Shown in pieces: positions 9,669-20,199 of a stretch of DNA of 64,000 bases. The stretch spans positions 66,391,067 to 66,455,066 of the forward strand of contig OX352763.1 in NCBI GenBank assembly GCA_947095585.1, read 5' to 3'. The stretch comes from Nephrocerus scutellatus (lineage: Eukaryota > Arthropoda > Insecta > Diptera > Pipunculidae). Position 1 is the first letter of the stretch. Every line of letters begins with the position of its first letter. The notes under the pieces were generated by a model. The model was not told the DNA's origin. It made no database searches and worked only from the letters and a program-made list of their open reading frames with translations. The position numbers and the translations under genes are program-made.

Positions 9669-9952
9669 ATAATAATATTTGGCGCGACAGACCATTGCGG
9701 TCCAAGGCCTAACTTCTCGCGACCATTTGTGCTGCACATGTTAATTTTTTGGACACAAATGGAAGGGACCTACAATTTAAGGCCGGATCCGAACGGCGAA
9801 TTGAGAAGCTTTCCGTGACAAGGTATTAATTACTCTCGAAACGTTTGTCACCCATTCGCGAGAGGTGGGACACCGTGAAAAATACTTTTGGTGTTGCTGG
9901 GATTCGAACCTGAACCTCCTGCGTAGCAGCCATATGCATTACCACTGAGCCA
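9669..9952 (-). mobile_element. tRNA-derived SINE
   Basis: On the minus strand the element begins with a tRNA-like head: an A box GTGGCTCAGTGGTAATGC (about 9953-9936) and a B box GGTTCGAATCC (9910-9900), the internal promoter of RNA polymerase III. The acceptor stem does not pair, so this is not a working tRNA. An unrelated ~200-bp body follows, and the 3' end is (ATT)n-like at 9669-9682. It is bracketed by the 15-bp target duplication CGGCTTTATACATTA: an intact right copy (9953-9967) and a left copy cut in two by LTR-1 (922-934 and about 9662-9668). Confidence 0.85.
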
Positions 9953-10621
9953 CGGCTTTATACATTATTAAAGTTTAAACTTCAATTATCTTTAAATTAA
10001 TATATTGATTGGCTCGATATTAAAGCCCAACTGGCTTTATACATTATTAAAGTTTTAAAGCTTCAATTATCTTTAATTTAATATAGTGATAAGCACGATA
10101 TTAAAGCTCAACTGGCTTTTACATTATTAAAGCTTTAAAGCTTCAATTATCTTTAATTTAATATAGTGATTAGCCCGATATTAAAGCCCAACCGGCTTGA
10201 TACATTATTGGGGTTTAAACTTCAATTATCTTTAAATTAATATATTGATTGGCTCGATATTAAAGCCCAACTGGCTTTATACATTATTAAAGTTTTCAAG
10301 CTTCAATTATCTTTAATTTAATATATTGATTACCTCGATATTAAAGCCCAACTGGCCTTATACATTATTAAAGCTTTAAAGCTTCAATTATCTTTAATTT
10401 AATATAGTGATCCGCTCGATATTAAAGCTCAACTGGCTGTATACATTATTAAAGTTTTAAAACTTCAATTAATTTTAATTTAATATAGTGATCAGCTCGA
10501 TATTAAAGCTCAACTGGCTTTTACATTATTAAAGCTTTAAAGCTTCAATTATCTTTAATTTAATATAGTGATCCGCTCGATATTAAAGCTCAACTGGCTG
10601 TATACATTATTAAAGTTTAAA
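9953..10621. repeat. ~80-bp satellite, right block (about 8 copies)
   Basis: The same unit as at 530-934 repeats about eight times with a period near 80 bp. It ends abruptly at 10621 against the cut RT end of LTR-7, so either the satellite array or LTR-7 was truncated at this junction. Confidence 0.9.
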
Positions 10622-10914
10622 CTTGCTAGATCCAATGTGGAAAAATAGCTTGATTGGCCCAATTGATCCAGAATATTGGTTATATTTAGCAATGGATAAA
10701 CGTCGTTTTCAGTTATATCGTTCAGTCATCAAAAATCTATCACGACTCGCCACCTTTTATCTTGATTATGAGATTTCTTCGGTACTATTAACAACGGTGA
10801 GTTCCACGGACTGACTGAATTTTCAAATTTTATTTCAATTTTCATTTAAATTCCGACAAATTTCGAGAACCGAGTTCAGTTCCTCCTCGTTAAGATTATC
10901 TGTGTCTAACAGAA
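10622..10914 (-). pseudogene. pol: LTR-7 protease-RT linker and RT N-terminal fragment
   Basis: On the minus strand this holds the Gypsy linker (DTDNLNEEELNSVLEI, about 10900-10855) and then the start of RT with PWNSPLLIVPKK, a WRVVIDF block and [17 protein letters not shown] at about 10680-10625. It stops at the satellite border, so the RT catalytic box and everything downstream is gone. Stops and a frameshift are present. Because this strand reads as RT, the 63-codon frame on the + strand at 10623-10814 is only its shadow. Confidence 0.75.
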
Positions 10915-11560
10915 TCAACAATTTGAAACGATTCTCAAACACGTTTTCATTTGATAATTGATTGGTGTGATAGATATCGTAATTTTTAATTGATAATCCG
11001 AGTCATGAGTATTTAGAATAGCTACTAAACCATTACGATTCTGAATGCTGACTATTGACCCAGCCAAGAAAACACCTCTTTCAATTTCTTGAGATTCACA
11101 AACGTAGTCTCCATCATGAAGGACATTAAATGGTACTTTAAACATTTTTTCGACTCGTGCTGGGACTGTTACCGCCGGTGAAGGATTTCCTAAGAATTTT
11201 AAAATTATTTGACTTTCTGGGTCATTAAAAATTTCTATTTGTCTTCTAGCGTAATCGATTTATAATGCCTTCACACTCCAATGAAAAGAAATCTGGAACA
11301 ATGTGAAAAGAATGGGAAATAGGCTCAGCATTTTCATGCGAATTATTGCTTCACAGACAGCTAACGTTTGAATATTCTTAGGAGTAAAACCTTTAATATC
11401 ACACTTCAGGTTTGGGAAAGATTCCGTGTTACCAATAATATATTTTTTCTTAATTATGCTTATACCAGCACCAGTAACTATTAAGAATTTAGCAGGATTT
11501 GATTTAAGGAAGTCTAAATTGATTAAAACAATCAATCTACCATATTTATAACAGGTTGAT
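10915..11560 (-). pseudogene. pol: LTR-7 aspartic protease region
   Basis: Two minus-strand frames (11535-11260 and 11145-10915) make up a Gypsy/errantivirus-type protease. The active-site segment reads FLIVTGAGISIIKKKYI, so the expected catalytic Asp of DTGA is Val (VTGA). Downstream lies the typical protease-RT spacer with SQEIERGVFLAGSIV. A frame break separates the two parts near 11200. Confidence 0.75.
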
Positions 11561-11750
11561 GCACGTGTAAATTGACATTAAGAACAGTACTAAAATCAGA
11601 CAATTCACTAGAACTATTATTAGTAAAAGAAACTTGTGAACTTGAAGGATCTGAATGAGAATTAGCATTGAAAACTAAGTTGTTAGTATTAGCTTCGAAA
11701 GTATTAAAAGAGCACGGTTTTAAACTTGGCGCTTGGGTCCTGGTGGAGTA
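11561..11750 (-). pseudogene. gag: LTR-7 gag C-terminal tail, Asn/Ser-rich
   Basis: The minus strand reads an open, Asn- and Ser-rich stretch (CSFNTFEANTNNLVFNANS) that matches the kind of tail found after the zinc knuckle in this Gypsy group. It is separated from the rest of gag (16015-16987) by the TIR-B insertion. Confidence 0.55.
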
Positions 11751-13290
11751 TGTAATGGTGAATTTATTTCTTTCGCGGAGCTATTTCTTCTTTGAGCCGG
11801 TGTGCACGCCTAGCACCTGCTCTAACTAGCTCGCCGGATTGGGGTAGGTACTTGCCCCTTCCATTGCACCCACCACCACAAATATTGTTATTGCGTGCAC
11901 CTTATCTGAGTCAACCAACAATAGAACTACCTGTGGCGACACCCGAACTCAATGAATAGACTTTTTTTAACTATTTATTTCATTCTTTTTATTTTCACAA
12001 CTCGTTATAAATTATATTTCGATTAATTCTAATGTTTCCTTCCAATTATGATATTTATCAAACTAGGCGACCACGATACATTACTTAAAACTAACAACAT
12101 AAGGTATTTATTCATAAAAATCCTTTTTTTTTTATATATTTCAATAATTCAGCAGTGATTCGATCTAGTTTGACTTATCATGATAATCATAAGGTAAATC
12201 ATTATATCAAAGAGTAAACATTAAATGATCGATTAAATAAGCATTGCTTCGATTAGAGATGCAAACGATTGTCTGTAAAGTAAGTAACTTTAATTTGTTG
12301 CACCGTAGCAACAAAAATATTTAAATTTTATGTATCTAAACATACAAAAGTCGAAGTAAGAATCCATAAAAACTTAATATTTATTATTTAAAAGATAATT
12401 TTATTACGAACGTTTGAAATAATAGCATTCCTAACCCAAGTACCTTGGACTTGTTATTCCGTGATAACAAATATATTTATTTGATTTATGTTTTTCATAG
12501 ACGAATTCATAAGTACATCGAACTTACTACTCCGTAGTAGTATATTTAATTATTATACCTGTCAACGCCCAAAGTCGCGGTAGGTATGCATAAAATTTTA
12601 GATAATTTAATATTTAAGTCATAACTTGATTACGTCTGACATTAAGAAATTCATAAATATGTTGAACCTGTTACTCCGTATTCAACAGTATATTTAATTA
12701 CGATGTATGTCAACGTCAAAATCGCATTAAGTATAACTACAAACTTAGAAAACCTAGTAATGAAGTGGCCACTTAATACTTGAAACTCAAAATAATCTAT
12801 TAAGTAGTAATACTACTTTAAATGGTTCAATGATAAAGTGGTCATTTGATATATGTATATAAAACTTATAATAGTTTCTTAAGTAAGCATTAACAAGGCA
12901 TAATTTATAATTCGGCAACTTAACTCTTTACATTGAAGTACGAAACAGAACTACTATTATTTATAAATCATCCTCAAATCGCGGTAAACATAAAAACTTA
13001 AAGAATTCAATGATTACGTGGTCTTTTGATTAATGAATCTTAAGGTAGTAAAATTCTGATTGCATTAAGTAAAGCAAGTTCGGCAACTTAACTGTTTACT
13101 CTACAGCATTAAGCAAACTAATATTATATAACACATATCCCAAAATCGCAGTAAATATGTACAAAAGTTTTAAATAATTTAATGATGAAGTGATCATTAC
13201 AATAATGACACATTTTAAAATTCAATAATTAAGTTATGCTTTGATTAAATTTAACAAAGCGCACTAAACAAACTGCTACTATATATGTGA
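11751..13290. other. Left half of TIR-B with degenerate AT-rich repeats
   Basis: No coding sequence is recognized. From about 12450 a diverged unit recurs with the markers ATCGCGGTAAACATAAAAAC, TTTAATGATGAAGTGGTCATT and TTCGGCAACTTAACTCTTTAC (for example near 12977, 13146 and, beyond the Helitron, 14853), spaced about 150-250 bp. Confidence 0.5.
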
Positions 13291-13555
13291 ATAGCTGATT
13301 ACCCGGCGTTGCCCAGGTTTTTATTCATCTCAATCTTCTATTAGGCAGGGGTGGGAAAAATAATGATATCTATCTTTAAGGTAACATTGCAATTTTTTTT
13401 AATAAAATAAGTATTTTAAATTATAAAGTATTGAAACTATAAAATACAATTTAAAAATAAATAAATAATATAACTTTTAAACAAAACTTGGTTCTATATA
13501 ATGCTTTTAGTTTCACCTTCAAGAGCAAGAATAAATAATTTCTTAGGTAAACCCT

Positions 13556-13741
13556 CTAGGGTAGCAAAAAAAAAGTTGTCTCAAATCTCAAATTTAATAA
13601 CTGTCTTAATAAACTGTCCGACTTATTGATCGTCATCGAAAGCGAAAGTTTTACTGGAAATTGCAATCTCTTAAATTTAAAAGGTAGATCCGTCGAAATG
13701 AGTGCTATTCGTGGGATACAAACTTCTTTACACTGTCCCAT
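13556..13741 (-). pseudogene. Helitron helicase C-terminal fragment
   Basis: The minus-strand frame contains PRIALISTDLPFKFKRLQFPV followed by MTINKS, matching the C-terminal motif region of Pif1-like helicases in Helitrons (compare the + strand copy near 17790-17890, which reads [20 protein letters not shown]). Helicase and Rep motifs upstream are missing. Confidence 0.8.
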
Positions 13742-13744
13742 TTA

Positions 13745-14640
13745 ACTCGAAATCCATCCGGTCGCCAGTAGCCGAGTACCATTCTAAGCACCACTATTCA
13801 TCTCCATGATCCCGAAAACTAATGGAACGACACTAATATCTGTCACCCTCCCCCCTCCGGAAAAACAACTCACCCCGAGAACTATAGAATGGACACTAAT
13901 ATCGGTCATCCCGCTCAGTTATCTACTCCATCCCTCTAGGGCTGTCTTAGCATCACCATTCCACTCAGCGACCCCGAAAACAATAGAATCAACACTAATA
14001 TCGGTCCCCCCCCCCCCCTCAGTTATCGACCCCATCCCCCTAGAGCTTTCTTACCATCACCATTCAACTCAGCGACCCCGAAAACCATAGAATCGACATT
14101 AATATAGGTCACCCCCCTCTCAGTTATCGACACCATCCTCCTAGAGCTGTCTTTCCATCACCATTCAACTCAGCGACCCCGAAAAACATAGAATCGACAC
14201 TAATATGGGCACCCCATCAGTTATCGACCCCATCTCCTAGAGCTGTCTTACCATCACCATTCAACTCAGCGACCCCGAAAACCATAGAATCGGCACTAAT
14301 ATTGTTCACCCCCCCCCCCTCAGTTATCGACCCCATCCCCTAGAGCTGTCTTACCATCACCATTCAACGCAGAGACTCCGAAAACCATAGAATCGACACT
14401 AATATCGGTCACCCCCCCACTCAGTTAACGACACCATCGCCCTATAGCTGTCTTACCAGCGACCCCGAAAACCATAGAGTCGACATTAATATCGGTCACC
14501 CCCCCCCCCACCTCTCAGCTATCGACACCATCCTCCTAAAGCTGTCTTACCATCACCAATCAACTCAGCGACCCCGAAAACCATAGAATCCACAGGAGCG
14601 TACTACCAACACTATTCATCACGGCGATACCGAAAACTGT
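13745..14640. repeat. ~100-bp C-rich minisatellite in Helitron
   Basis: About nine imperfect units of about 90-105 bp repeat, each with CAGCGACCCCGAAAACCATA, then GAATCGACACTAATATCGGT, then a run of C of variable length, then AGTTATCGACCCCATCC. C runs reach about 11. Units near 14072, 14173, 14269, 14368 and 14570 are the clearest. Confidence 0.88.
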
Positions 14641-14848
14641 AGCAGAGGGGGAAGCAGGTTTTTTGTCTGTGGTTGGGGTGGCAGCAGCCTCCCACAGCCA
14701 AAAAAACGTGCTACCCCCCACCACCTATGTTTGATTCCGGATAGTAATTAATATGTGTACCAAGTTTGGTTGAAATTGGTCAAGGCGTTCCAGTGCTAGT
14801 TAGGCACAAATATACAAACAAATAAATTCTCTATTTTATATATATAGA

Positions 14849-15670
14849 TTATCGCAAGATAGTAATGAGTATGTATAAAAGCTTTAACTAATTTAATGAT
14901 CAAGTGGCCATTTGATATATGAAACTTATAATAGTTATGTTCTGATTACAAGCAAATTTGTAATTATGCAAATTAATCGATGCATATTAGCACTAAATTT
15001 ATATAATTACTTGCAAAGAAAATGTTATCAGGATATGATACGGAATTCCCAACAAGACTCCTAATCCAGTTTCGGAATACAGCTCGGTGTATGTGGGGAT
15101 AATAAAGATGCTGCAAGCTTTTGATATACCTCAGTCATGAAAAATTGGGAGGGGAACGAAGTTTCTTTGGAAATCGAGAAAATTGTCGAAGACGGACGCG
15201 TGGCCAATAGAACGCAAATACTAGGTTAGCTATCGATTTTCTCCTTTTTTTCGGTGCACGGTGAGAGCAGAGCTCGATATTAAAATTAAGGATTCAGTAC
15301 TTACAGCAGAGAGAAATGAAGGGGCTCCGTGTTGAGTGGCCAAATTCCTTTCTTTTCTTTTCCTTTTGTGAATTTGGTGGCTTCCCTATTTTTGTAGGGA
15401 TCCTAGTTTTTAAAGATCCTTTTCCGATTGATTTCCTTTTGGGGATCTCAGTCACAATATGGAGATTTGCCTCGACCCCACCTTTTTCTCTCTGCCTTTT
15501 TCTCGATAGGATTTTCTTTTTTTCGTGTTCTTGTCCTTTGTCTGTGCTGGTCTGCACTCGTCCAGTGATAAATTCGGAAAGAACGAATATTGTCAGATAA
15601 AAGGCGAACATAAGCTCGTTGTCATCTATCGCTTATAGGTGTAGAGTGTGCAAGCGAGACGACAGTTGTT
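14849..15670. other. Right-central part of TIR-B
   Basis: The degenerate repeat resumes at 14849. A minus-strand frame of 105 codons (15611-15294), rich in Lys and Arg, and an overlapping + frame of 94 codons occupy 15294-15611. Neither shows a recognizable domain. If the element has any residual gene it might be here, but composition alone could explain the frames. Confidence 0.3.
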
Positions 15671-15674
15671 TCGT

Positions 15675-16005
15675 AAGTTTTTGTCCATGACATCTTGTGC
15701 GGAAGGTGTTACAGTGTTTATTAGTGACATATCGAATACTTATTTACACTCAAGTGCATGTGAATCGAAATTTGCCATTACAACATAGGTCGCTGGACAT
15801 AGCATCTGGTGCGAAATGTGTTTTCTGCGACTTATTTGTGACATATCAAATATTTATTTAAAACCGAGCACATGTGGATCGGAATGCATCGTTACAAAAT
15901 AGGTTGCTGGACATAGTCTCTTGTACAGAACTTATTTTCTGCGGCTTATTTTTGCCCTATCGAATAATTATTTACACTAAGCGCATATGTATCAAAAATG
16001 TACCA
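15675..16005. repeat. ~114-bp subterminal tandem repeat in TIR-B (about 3 copies)
   Basis: Units with GCTGGACATAG (15792, 15906 and a variant near 15675), TGTTTTCTGCGACTTATTTG and ATTTATTTA recur with a 114-bp period up to the right end of the element. Subterminal repeats of this kind are common transposase-binding regions in DNA transposons, which is an inference here. Confidence 0.75.
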
Positions 16006-16014
16006 TTACAAGTA

Positions 16015-16987
16015 CACTTAAGTTTTCTGAATCCAAATTGTTATTATTGTTAGATTCGAAAGTAATTGGTACCATATTTATAACACCAGAGTTTTTATTA
16101 TTTCTCTTAAAACAATCGTCGATAAGATGACCTCTTTTACGACAATATCTACAGTATAAAGATACTTGTCGGACGAATTGGTTAATTGTAGAAGTATTCG
16201 TAAAGGATTTAGCTGTATTGGTACTGAAATTAGTTGGGTGTTGCCTCAATTTAACATTTTGAGAATTGTAAATTACTGGAACTATGTATTACTCGCTGTA
16301 TTGTTTAAGGAGTACCATTTGTTGGCACTATGTCCTTGCTTGTTACATAGTTGACATGTCACAATTTTTTGAGGAATGGTCCGACAAAAAATGGTTTGAT
16401 GTTTCACTACTATTAAATTATTCCTCTTCAACCGCTTTAGTAATAGCATAGGATATCGTTGAAAACTTCCCTGCTCTTAGAATAATTTTTATCGGATCTC
16501 TTAACCCTTTGATAAATGCATTTAGAGATGTTTGACCATTTTAATTTTTAATATAAGTAGCAGCATCCTCCCATTCTTTAATTATGCATGCATCATTTAA
16601 ATCAGAGAGGATACGCTCAACCCTACTACCATATGCACGAACATTCTTTTTAGGATATTGACGAATTCTAAACAATTCACTTTGTAAAATTTCTATTGAT
16701 TGCTTTTTTGAAAACTCATTATTAAGAGCTGTTTTCAGTTCTATCCATGATTCAAAATTACGGTACTTTACGAGATCATAAGCTGCGCCAGTTAATCTAG
16801 TTTTCACTAAATTCAAAAAAAATAATTTATCATTTTTTTTTTTTTATCATATTTACTACAAAGAGGTTTAAGCATTAACTCAGCTAGAGAAAAATTTATG
16901 AATTTGTTGCTGATTACCATCAAATTCTGAAACTTTTTTTAAGAATACCGAAGTATTTAATAACGAAATTTGCTTTGTATCAGGCAT
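16015..16987 (-). pseudogene. gag: LTR-7 gag with CCHC zinc knuckle
   Basis: On the minus strand gag starts with an ATG at about 16987. It shows the capsid-like block LVKTRLTGAAYDLVKYRNFE with QSELFRIRQYPKKNVRAYGS (16816-16541) and a zinc knuckle CRYCRKRGHLIDDC near 16125. Stops and a poly(A)-like T run on + (16829-16846) break the frame after about 35 codons, and a further break lies near 16540. The 5' leader and LTR are missing, replaced by a Helitron remnant at 16988. The gag resembles that of LTR-3 (33125 on). Confidence 0.8.
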
Positions 16988-18235
16988 TGTAATGTCGTAC
17001 AAAAAAGTATTGGCTCCAGAAGAAACAGAATTGTTCGTTCGAAGCGCTTGACCGGATTCTGCGTGATTTTCGAGGAAAAAACCAATCGATGGGAGGAGCT
17101 CTTATTCCTCTTGCTGGTGATTTCTGCCAAACTTTGCCTGTTATTCAGCGATCAATGCCCGCAGATGAACTCAACGCATGCTTGAAATCATCATATCTTT
17201 GGAACCGAGTCGAGAAAATCACGCTGTCGCCGAGCATGCGTGTGCATTTGCTGCAAGACCCGTCTGCCTAAGCATTCTCGAAACAAATTTTGGACATAGG
17301 AAATGGCAAAATTCCAATTGATCACGCCACGAATGCGATTTCGTTCCCGCCGAACTTCTGTCAAATGCAACTTAATATGCAAGCCGTTGTCGACAAGGTA
17401 TTTCCAAGTCTAACAACCAACTACAAAAATCCGGATTGGCTGTGCGAACGTGCGATTTGGGCAGCAAAAAATGATGATGTCAACAAGCTCAATGAGCAAA
17501 TTCTATTGAAACTGCCAGCCGAAACAGTACAATACAAAAAGATCGACATAGTAAAAGACGAAGAACAAGCCGTCAATTATCCGACTGAATTTTTGAATTC
17601 ATTTGAACCAAATGGATTGCTACCGCACGTATTAACGTTGAAGATTGGATCACCGATGATGCTTAATCGCAACTTAAACGCACCAAAGCTGTGCAATGGA
17701 ACCATATTGACCATCCAAAAATTGTCAACAAATTTAATCGAGGCAACAATCCTCCGTGGCAAATTCAAAGGCGAAGACGTACTGAATCCACGCATACCGA
17801 TGATTTCCAACGATTTACCATTCGAATTCAAGCGGCTCCAGTTTTCCCTATGCGTCTTGCCTTTGCTTTAACCATCAATAAAGCACAAGGCCAATCGTTG
17901 ACTATTTCTGGCTTAAATTTGGAAGATACATGTTTTTCACACGGGCAATTGTATGTGGCTTGCTTCTGAGTTGGCACACCGAAGAATTTATACGTTTCTA
18001 CTCCAAATAAAAAAACAAAAACATTTTCTATCCGCTGGCCTTAAGATAAATTATTAAAAGAAATATAATTGTTCATTTCCCATTTGCCTTAAATACATGT
18101 GTTTATTTTTTCTTGGGCCTAGCAACCCTGTACCTATAAATATCTGCTAAAACTTCGTCAAACGACCGCCACATCCATCCACCAGAAATCATCTGGCACT
18201 ATAAAATAGTGCTACCCGTGCGAAGCCGGGGCGGG
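16988..18235 (+). mobile_element. Helitron helicase remnant with 3' terminus
   Basis: The copy is 5'-truncated and abuts the start of LTR-7 gag. It carries the C-terminal half of the Rep/helicase and a 3' UTR ending in ACCCGTGCGAAGCCGGGGCG and then GTTAGT near 18235, a typical Helitron 3' hairpin and tail. Confidence 0.8.
17042..17969 (+). pseudogene. Helitron Pif1-like helicase, C-terminal half
   Basis: The protein unwinds DNA during rolling-circle transposition. Seen are a Walker-B-adjacent block (SMGGALIPLAGDFCQTLPVI near 17086-17145), then LSPSMRV, then [30 protein letters not shown] and the final motif [13 protein letters not shown] near 17868. The frame is broken by a stop at 17269-17271, which is in frame with both sides, and by a one-base shift near 17845. 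The ATP-binding Walker A and the Rep domain are absent, so it cannot act. Confidence 0.88.
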
Positions 18236-18289
18236 TCGTTAGTTATAAATTAAATGCAATTTTAAACCCCCCAAGATCCGTGAAGCATT

Positions 18290-18711
18290 CCGTGGAAGGT
18301 GACGGCTACTATCACAAAAAGATTTCGTAAATAGGTGCCTATGGAACATCTTAAGGGGTTTCTGGACTAACCGTATTTCTAACGAACATCTTTACCAGAG
18401 AACGGGTCAGGAACCAATAGGCACAACCATCCAACAATGCAAGTGGCTGTGCATTGGTCATACACTCCGAAAAGGCGACAGTTCCATAGCAAACTACGCA
18501 GTGCAATGGAATCCGTTATCTCAGGATGGTAGAAGAACGGGTCGTCCGAGAAATACATGGCGCAGAACAGTTGAGGAGGAGTCATCGCAATTGGGGAAGA
18601 GTCGAAGAGAGCTGAAGCTCATTGCAGGAACCGCACGCGAAGGCGCGTAGGCGTAGTAGAGGCCCTAGGACCCACAAGGGGATAAAGGACATAAGAAGAA
18701 GAAGAATATTA
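18290..18711 (+). pseudogene. RTE-type non-LTR retrotransposon, 3' end
   Basis: From about 18324 the + frame reads the C-terminal domain of an RTE-group RT: a Phe-Val-Asn-Arg-Cys-Leu start, then CIGHTLRKGDSSIANYAVQW, then RRTGRPRNTWRRTVEEE. It stops near 18650 and ends in (AAG)n at about 18695-18711, a simple-repeat tail. The 5' part with endonuclease and RT catalytic motifs is missing. I recognize it from the GRPRNTWRR signature only. Confidence 0.8.
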
Positions 18712-18942
18712 ACTTCGCGTGCCAGTGTGTCTATTTTTTTGTCGTTAAATCTTGCTATCAATTTTCAACCCATTTCCAAATGCCTGATTTTATTGAAGCT
18801 TTGCACACGTGTGTATTTTCGGTGACAACACTTTCTATTAAAGTTAGGGGCCTCTCATGACTGAAGGCTGACTGACTGAGGTTGCCCATATAAATTTTAT
18901 AAAAATTAACGCGATTTTCCTAAAATTTTATACCCGATGGAC
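18712..18942. other. Unassigned AT-rich sequence
   Basis: No gene or clear repeat is visible. The segment GAAGGCTGACTGACTGAGG near 18863 and the following TA-rich stretch could belong to the lost 5' LTR of LTR-4, but no second copy was found to prove it. Confidence 0.3.
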
Positions 18943-19926
18943 AAATTTATCATCATCATAAACACACATAGCAGAAACAACATCATCAATCTAAACAACA
19001 GTAGCAGAAACCACAATCATCATCATCATAAACAACAGTAGCAGAAACAACAGTAGCAGAAACAACATTATCATAAACAAGTAATTTATTATTATATATA
19101 TAAATTTTTTAAAACAAAAACTCCACATTTTTCTTAAATTTTCCCCTTCTTTCTCCCCACGTAAAATTTTAACTCTTATTAAGAAACCAGCGGTAGAGCT
19201 TTCTGCAGCCCTACTTGTCCAAGCACAAACTCCAAAATCCCATTTACCAGAAATGGAAGTCAAAATTAATCTAAACGATATCAAAGTATCGTCCCTAGTT
19301 TCGATGGTAATTTAGTCAAACTAAGTAAATTCGTTGCATGCGGCAACACCTTTTTTTCGTACTTTAGAGACGAAGTAAAACACACCCTATTCCTCAATAT
19401 TGTACGAACACGACTTCAAGGAGCAGCCTTCGCGCTGTCCAACAAAAGGAATTCTCCAAATGGGACGAATTAGTGGCTGAGTTAGAATCTCAGTTCAAGG
19501 AACATTGGTCACGACCTTCGGCTCAGGATGATATACTAGCGACCAAACAAGGATCAAAATAAAGTGTAAAAGAGTTTGGGGAGAGACTCTCTAACCGACG
19601 CAACGTATGACAGCACAAATGAAAAGGCTATTAAAGACTTTTTAATCCTAGAAAACCATAATTTGGCCTTACAAACCTTCGAAGACGGGATTAGAAACAC
19701 AACTTTGAAAACTTCAGTAAAAGCCCATAATGCCAACAAACTAAAACTGGCAATAGCTTACGAACTTGATCAATCACTTAGGCTAGAGAGTGACAACCCC
19801 CATGCTGCATCTTCGGCTAAAAACAATAACCTGCGATCCATTTGCCAAACTTGTAATAAGTTAGGGCACATTTCCGCTACCTATTATCACAACACTAATA
19901 TTCCAAATTTAATTCCCCAACATATA
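18943..19926 (+). pseudogene. gag: LTR-4 leader and gag, N-terminal part
   Basis: A leader of CATCATCATAAACAACAGTA-like repeats (18943-19080) precedes a decayed gag. Open pieces in different frames include RTRLQGAAFALSN (about 19405-19440), a WDELVAELESQFKEHW piece (about 19460-19510) and a long piece from 19576 to 19926. The zinc knuckle CQTCNKLGHISATYYH (19847-19894) has Tyr in place of the last Cys. Gag is cut at 19926 by LTR-2 and goes on at 42096. The group resembles 17.6/297-type elements. Confidence 0.75.
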
Positions 19927-20060
19927 TGATATGTTTGCGAGTTTAACCTCACAAATGCTATGAATAAAACGTGTGTTGCTGTCAACTTGACGACTGCTCT
20001 TTTTATTGTCTAAGCTTATTACATTATGACATTTGTGTGAGTGTGTCAGTCTACATAACA
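19927..20060 (-). repeat. 3' LTR of LTR-2
   Basis: On the minus strand it begins TGTTATGTAG (20060) and ends CATATCA (19927). The bases just upstream on the minus strand, GGAAATGAG, are a short polypurine tract. It is 134 bp long and has about 10 bp fewer than the 5' copy near the middle. Confidence 0.8.
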
Positions 20061-20199
20061 CTCATTTCCACAAAAAAAATAAATTTAAATACAAATTTAT
20101 GACTTAAACTTATAATTTAATATTTCAATTTTAATAATAATATTTAAAATTTTTGACTGACATTTTCTTATTTTTTACATGTATGTTAAACGATCCGGC

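Larger units (their letters stand above)
13291..14848 (-). mobile_element. Non-autonomous Helitron with minisatellite
   Basis: On the minus strand the element starts TCTATATATATAAAATAG (14848) and ends with the GC hairpin CCTGGGCAACGCCGGG, then TAATCAGCTAT (13291), the usual layout of insect Helitrons. It sits between A and T, as Helitrons do. When it is removed the flanks join into a copy of the degenerate repeat of TIR-B. It carries a decayed piece of helicase (13556-13741) and an inner ~100-bp minisatellite. Confidence 0.8.
11751..16010. mobile_element. TIR-B: 4.3-kb element, TIR TGTAATGGT, 4-bp TSD
   Basis: The element starts TGTAATGGT (11751) and ends ACCATTACA (16010), the same perfect 9-bp inverted repeat as TIR-A, and is flanked by AGTA on both sides (11747-11750 and 16011-16014). 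It interrupts LTR-7 gag. Inside are a GC-richer left end, a long AT-rich zone of degenerate repeats (about 12450-13290 and 14849-15000), a Helitron, and ~114-bp tandem repeats next to the right end. I see no transposase, so it is probably non-autonomous. Confidence 0.78.

Noticed and set aside
9895..9955. A working tRNA gene on the minus strand
   Set aside because: A and B boxes are good but the acceptor stem ends do not pair, and an ATT-tailed body and target duplication follow. It is a SINE head.
13806..14090. 94-codon + frame rich in Pro, Ser and Thr
   Set aside because: It is a reading of the C-rich minisatellite in the Helitron.
15294..15611. 105-codon Lys/Arg-rich minus-strand frame in TIR-B as a gene
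   Set aside because: No domain is recognized and an equally long frame lies opposite, so base composition explains both. I kept it only as a note in the feature list.
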